From an uncultured bacterium (GTDB lineage: Bacteria; Bacillota; Clostridia; Lachnospirales; Lachnospiraceae): a stretch of DNA of 8,047 nucleotides. The stretch covers positions 1 to 8,047 of the forward strand of contig CALFUE010000115.1 in NCBI GenBank assembly GCA_937916345.1, in the 5' to 3' direction. Of this stretch, positions 6,925 through 8,047 are shown piece by piece. The notes beneath the pieces were generated by a model. It searched no databases. It had not been told where the DNA came from and worked only from the letters and a program-made list of their open reading frames with translations. Every line of letters begins with the position of its first letter. The stretch's first letter is position 1. The translations under genes were made by a program, and so were the position numbers.

Positions 6925-7104
6925 AGGCGACATATAAAAATCTGGGTCTTTGCCAATTCCTGCTTTTCTTGTAAATACCTTTTGGCTTTGAGTTGCCGAA
7001 TTCTTTTTGTTCACATTGTTCGCAATATATGCAAGCAAATAAAGCTGCTCTTCCATTGAGAACTCAAGAATCTGATTCTGAACATACGCTAACGCTTCAC
7101 TCAT
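6883..7104 (-). CDS. VapB-type antitoxin (DUF2281-like), orphaned from its toxin
   Basis: A 73-residue antitoxin. The C-terminal MSPDFDEPLDDFAEYM is nearly identical to the end of the second antitoxin in this window (APDFDEPLEDFAEYM); in such families this acidic tail wraps around the PIN toxin and blocks its active site. The N-terminal ~45 residues (SMEEQLYLLAYIANNVNKK) are helical and differ from the paralogue; this part should dimerise and bind operator DNA. A consensus Shine-Dalgarno precedes the ATG. The gene is intact, but only eight codons of its cognate vapC follow, so it is a solitary antitoxin. It could in principle neutralise VapC2 or repress the other operon, given the shared tail; that is inference. 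The sequence is clearly AT-richer than the operon to its left. Confidence 0.75.
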   Translation of the reverse strand: MSEALAYVQNQILEFSMEEQLYLLAYIANNVNKKNSATQSQKVFTRKAGIGKDPDFYMSPDFDEPLDDFAEYM

Positions 7105-7107
7105 AAA

Positions 7108-7130
7108 TCACCTCCATCGCTTATAATATA
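7108..7130 (-). promoter_or_regulatory. Promoter -10 element and ribosome binding site of vapB1
   Basis: On the minus strand, GGAGGTGA (7108-7115) lies 3 nt before the ATG at 7104. A candidate -10, TATATT (7125-7130), within GGTATATTATAAGC, lies ~20 nt before the start codon. No convincing -35 is visible. The same GGTATA...GGAGGTGA order precedes vapB2, which supports a real shared leader. Confidence 0.5.
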
Positions 7131-7181
7131 CCACAAAACCGCAAAAATTGCATTAGTCCTGTTCGATAACCTCGATTTAGA

Positions 7182-7201
7182 CAAGGGCGCATGCACCCTT
7201 G
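7182..7201. repeat. Inverted repeat between the methylase-like tail and vapB1
   Basis: CAAGGGCGCATGCACCCTTG: six-base arms CAAGGG/CCCTTG flank a central GCATGC palindrome, with a single C/A mismatch pair between them. No T-run follows on either strand, so it is a poor intrinsic terminator. It could be an operator, a weak transcript 3' end, or chance. The surrounding intergenic stretch 7131-7216 shows nothing else. Confidence 0.45.
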
Positions 7202-7216
7202 CCAAGCTATTTTATC

Positions 7217-7324
7217 TCAATATGCCCGATTGTCCCGCGCTTCAATAAAAGCAATCTTCTCTTCGTTCAAGCCGTAGAGTTCGTACACTTTGCGGTTGAG
7301 GCAGATTGTTTTACCATACTGTTT
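7217..7324 (-). pseudogene. C-terminal tail of a type IIG/Eco57I-like DNA methylase or restriction protein (remnant)
   Basis: A short open frame encodes QYGKTICLNRKVYELYG, then LNEEKIAFIEARDNRAY, and ends in TGA. The NRxVYELYGLxEEEI pattern closely resembles the extreme C-terminus of Eco57I/type IIG restriction-modification and related N6-adenine methylase proteins. The rest of the protein is absent: the frame closes upstream at a TAA (7325-7327), and vapC2 occupies that DNA. It follows the vapC2 stop directly, out of frame with it. With only ~30 residues the family assignment is tentative, but the codon pattern looks coding. Composition is less AT-rich than the adjacent vap genes. Confidence 0.45.
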
Positions 7325-7688
7325 TTACATCATATTTTGGTATGATTGTGTCACGAGTGATTATCGTTAGATTTTCAGACTGTGCAAGCGCAATCAAAAG
7401 CCTGTCGAATGGGTCGCGATGAATAAAATCAAGAGATTTTGTCTTTTCGATATGCTCCGACTTTGTCAGTATTTTTACAAAGCCCACGTTTGCGCATAAT
7501 TCTTCAAGTTCTTTTATAGAAAGCGTTCCATCAAGTTTTCCAAGTTTTTGCTTAATTGCAATTTCCCAAAGAGAAGCTATGCTATAAAAACACTCTTCAT
7601 TTTCCATAAGAGTTTTTGCAAGGCTTGAAAGTTCATTACTTCCTTGTGCATACCAAAGAATTGCATGTGTATCGAGTAAATATTTCAT
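7311..7688 (-). CDS. vapC: VapC family PIN-domain ribonuclease toxin
   Basis: A 125-residue PIN-domain protein, full length for the family. The four acidic metal-binding positions are visible: D6 in LLDTH, E42 in LWEIAIK, the RDPFDR motif (D92, D95), and D113 in ITRD. VapC toxins are Mg-dependent endoribonucleases that typically cleave tRNA or rRNA and are held inactive by VapB. The frame can start at GTG 7691, but ATG at 7688 overlaps the vapB2 stop as TGATG. The same arrangement precedes the vapC1 stub, so ATG is preferred. The pair is evidently co-transcribed and coupled. Target RNA cannot be read from sequence. Confidence 0.9.
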   Translation of the reverse strand: MKYLLDTHAILWYAQGSNELSSLAKTLMENEECFYSIASLWEIAIKQKLGKLDGTLSIKELEELCANVGFVKILTKSEHIEKTKSLDFIHRDPFDRLLIALAQSENLTIITRDTIIPKYDVKTVW

Positions 7689-7729
7689 CACATATACTCC
7701 GCAAAATCTTCAAGTGGCTCATCAAAATC
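7680..7729. repeat. Direct repeat copy 2 (antitoxin 3' end plus toxin start)
   Basis: The partner of 6875-6924, with 48/50 identity and mismatches only at 7709 and 7715. It spans the vapB2/vapC2 junction. Confidence 0.85.
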
Positions 7730-7894
7730 TGGTGCAATATATGAAATCTTATCTTTTAATGCACCAAACATTGATTTTTTTTGCTGAACAGCTTTTTTTT
7801 CTTCACGGGAAAACAGAAATAGCGCAAAATCATACAATTCTTTTTGTGCAGTTTCTGTCATTGTTTCATACATTTGCATTAACGCTTCTGCCAT
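7688..7894 (-). CDS. VapB-type antitoxin (DUF2281-like) of the intact pair
   Basis: A 68-residue antitoxin immediately upstream of vapC, sharing one base with it (TGATG). The N-terminal ~30 residues (QMYETMTETAQKELYDFALFLFSREEKK) are amphipathic helix of the DUF2281 kind; a basic QQKKS linker leads to the acidic toxin-binding tail PDFDEPLEDFAEYM. It should neutralise VapC and autorepress the operon. The 3' end, with the vapC start, is 48/50 identical to the corresponding part of the vapB1 cassette, while the N-terminal half is divergent. This suggests paralogous or recombining modules. Confidence 0.82.
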   Translation of the reverse strand: MAEALMQMYETMTETAQKELYDFALFLFSREEKKAVQQKKSMFGALKDKISYIAPDFDEPLEDFAEYM

Positions 7895-7897
7895 AAT

Positions 7898-7919
7898 TCA
7901 CCTCCATAACAATAGTATA
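7898..7919 (-). promoter_or_regulatory. Promoter -10 element and ribosome binding site of vapB2-vapC2
   Basis: GGAGGTGA (7898-7905) lies 3 nt before the ATG at 7894. A good -10, TATACT (7914-7919), is ~20 nt upstream of the start, and AAGACA, 16 nt further up, is a poor -35 candidate. The very short leader matches that of vapB1, as expected for an autoregulated toxin-antitoxin promoter. Confidence 0.5.
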
Positions 7920-7953
7920 CCCCATTTCGCAAAGATGTCTTGCACGGGCTTTC

Positions 7954-8043
7954 TTATCGCTCTCCATCAATCTCCGCTTCAGTCAGTCCATACAGCGCAT
8001 ATGCTTCCAGAGCCGCCTGTCGTCGCGTGCGATATGCGTCCCG
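7954..8043 (-). pseudogene. Second methylase-like C-terminal tail upstream of vapB2
   Basis: A minus-strand frame from the window edge encodes RDAYRTRRQAALEA, then YALYGLTEAEIDGER, and stops at TAA (7954-7956). The LYGLTEAEI motif is like the LYGLNEEKI of the tail at 7217-7324 and like the last residues of many type IIG/Eco57I-like methylases. The frame is closed by a TAA at 8044-8046, one base inside the window edge, so either the parent gene is broken or this is a remnant. The stop lies 59 nt before the vapB2 start. Assignment is tentative because of the short length. Confidence 0.38.
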
Positions 8044-8047
8044 TTAT

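Noticed and set aside
6670..7059. 129-residue + strand protein as one gene
   Set aside because: Only the first ~64 residues match PreA; the remainder is antisense to vapC1/vapB1. It is a chimeric open frame across a breakpoint.
7131..7216. attC site of a chromosomal integron carrying toxin-antitoxin cassettes
   Set aside because: Cassette-like toxin-antitoxin repetition prompted the check, but no GTTRRRY/RYYYAAC core pair flanks either cassette.
7689..7691. GTG start for vapC2, three bases before the ATG
   Set aside because: The ATG at 7688 gives the TGATG coupling also seen at the vapC1 stub and the usual MKYLLDTH start.
6600..8047. Insertion sequence or prophage
   Set aside because: No transposase, integrase or terminal inverted repeats are visible; the only repeat is within the paralogous antitoxin genes.
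1..8047. CRISPR array
   Set aside because: No regularly spaced short repeats were seen on either strand.

Overview
The left 6 kb reads like a Clostridia (Bacillota) chromosome, most likely Lachnospiraceae. The inference rests on the group II ECF transporter core linked to truA, the YvyF-like zinc-ribbon protein, moderately high GC, and tightly overlapping genes. No 16S or other taxonomic marker is present, so the family is a guess.

Layout. Positions 1-87 hold the 3' end of a tRNA-Arg(ACG) and its intrinsic terminator on the + strand. Facing it, a compact minus-strand operon runs from 6070 down to 86: a fused two-domain ECF ATPase (ecfA1-ecfA2), ecfT, truA, a PglK/MsbA-like ABC exporter half-transporter, a divergent PAP2 (DUF212) membrane protein, and a YvyF-like double zinc-ribbon protein. 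Most junctions are 4-nt or larger overlaps, or gaps of 3-20 nt. EcfA and EcfT form the shared energising module for vitamin and metal uptake; the substrate-binding S components must be encoded elsewhere. TruA is the tRNA pseudouridine synthase that often travels with this module. The exporter and the PAP2-like protein suggest an envelope-lipid role, but that is inference.

Upstream of the operon the sequence becomes a mosaic of broken genes. Only the C-terminal ~160 residues of a class I/II aminotransferase remain (6091-6570). They abut an inverted ~300 bp, frameshifted fragment of a PreA/dihydroorotate-dehydrogenase-like gene on the + strand (about 6557-6860). That fragment in turn abuts the first eight codons of a VapC-type PIN toxin (6860-6883). 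The toxin stub belongs to an otherwise intact antitoxin gene, vapB1 (6883-7104), now without a toxin.

Further right is an intact paralogous vapB2-vapC2 pair (7311-7894). Each vapB is preceded on the same strand by a short C-terminal coding tail carrying an LYGL-x-E-x-x-I motif (7217-7324 and 7954-8043). These tails resemble the ends of type IIG/Eco57I-like restriction-methylase proteins. The right end is therefore a repeated tail-vapB-vapC arrangement that is AT-richer than the operon, consistent with an accessory or decaying region.

I do not see a clear new biological system. The items most worth a second look are the single-polypeptide EcfA1-EcfA2, the precise breakpoints of the gene mosaic, the orphan antitoxin beside its intact paralogous pair, and the repeated methylase-tail/TA organisation.
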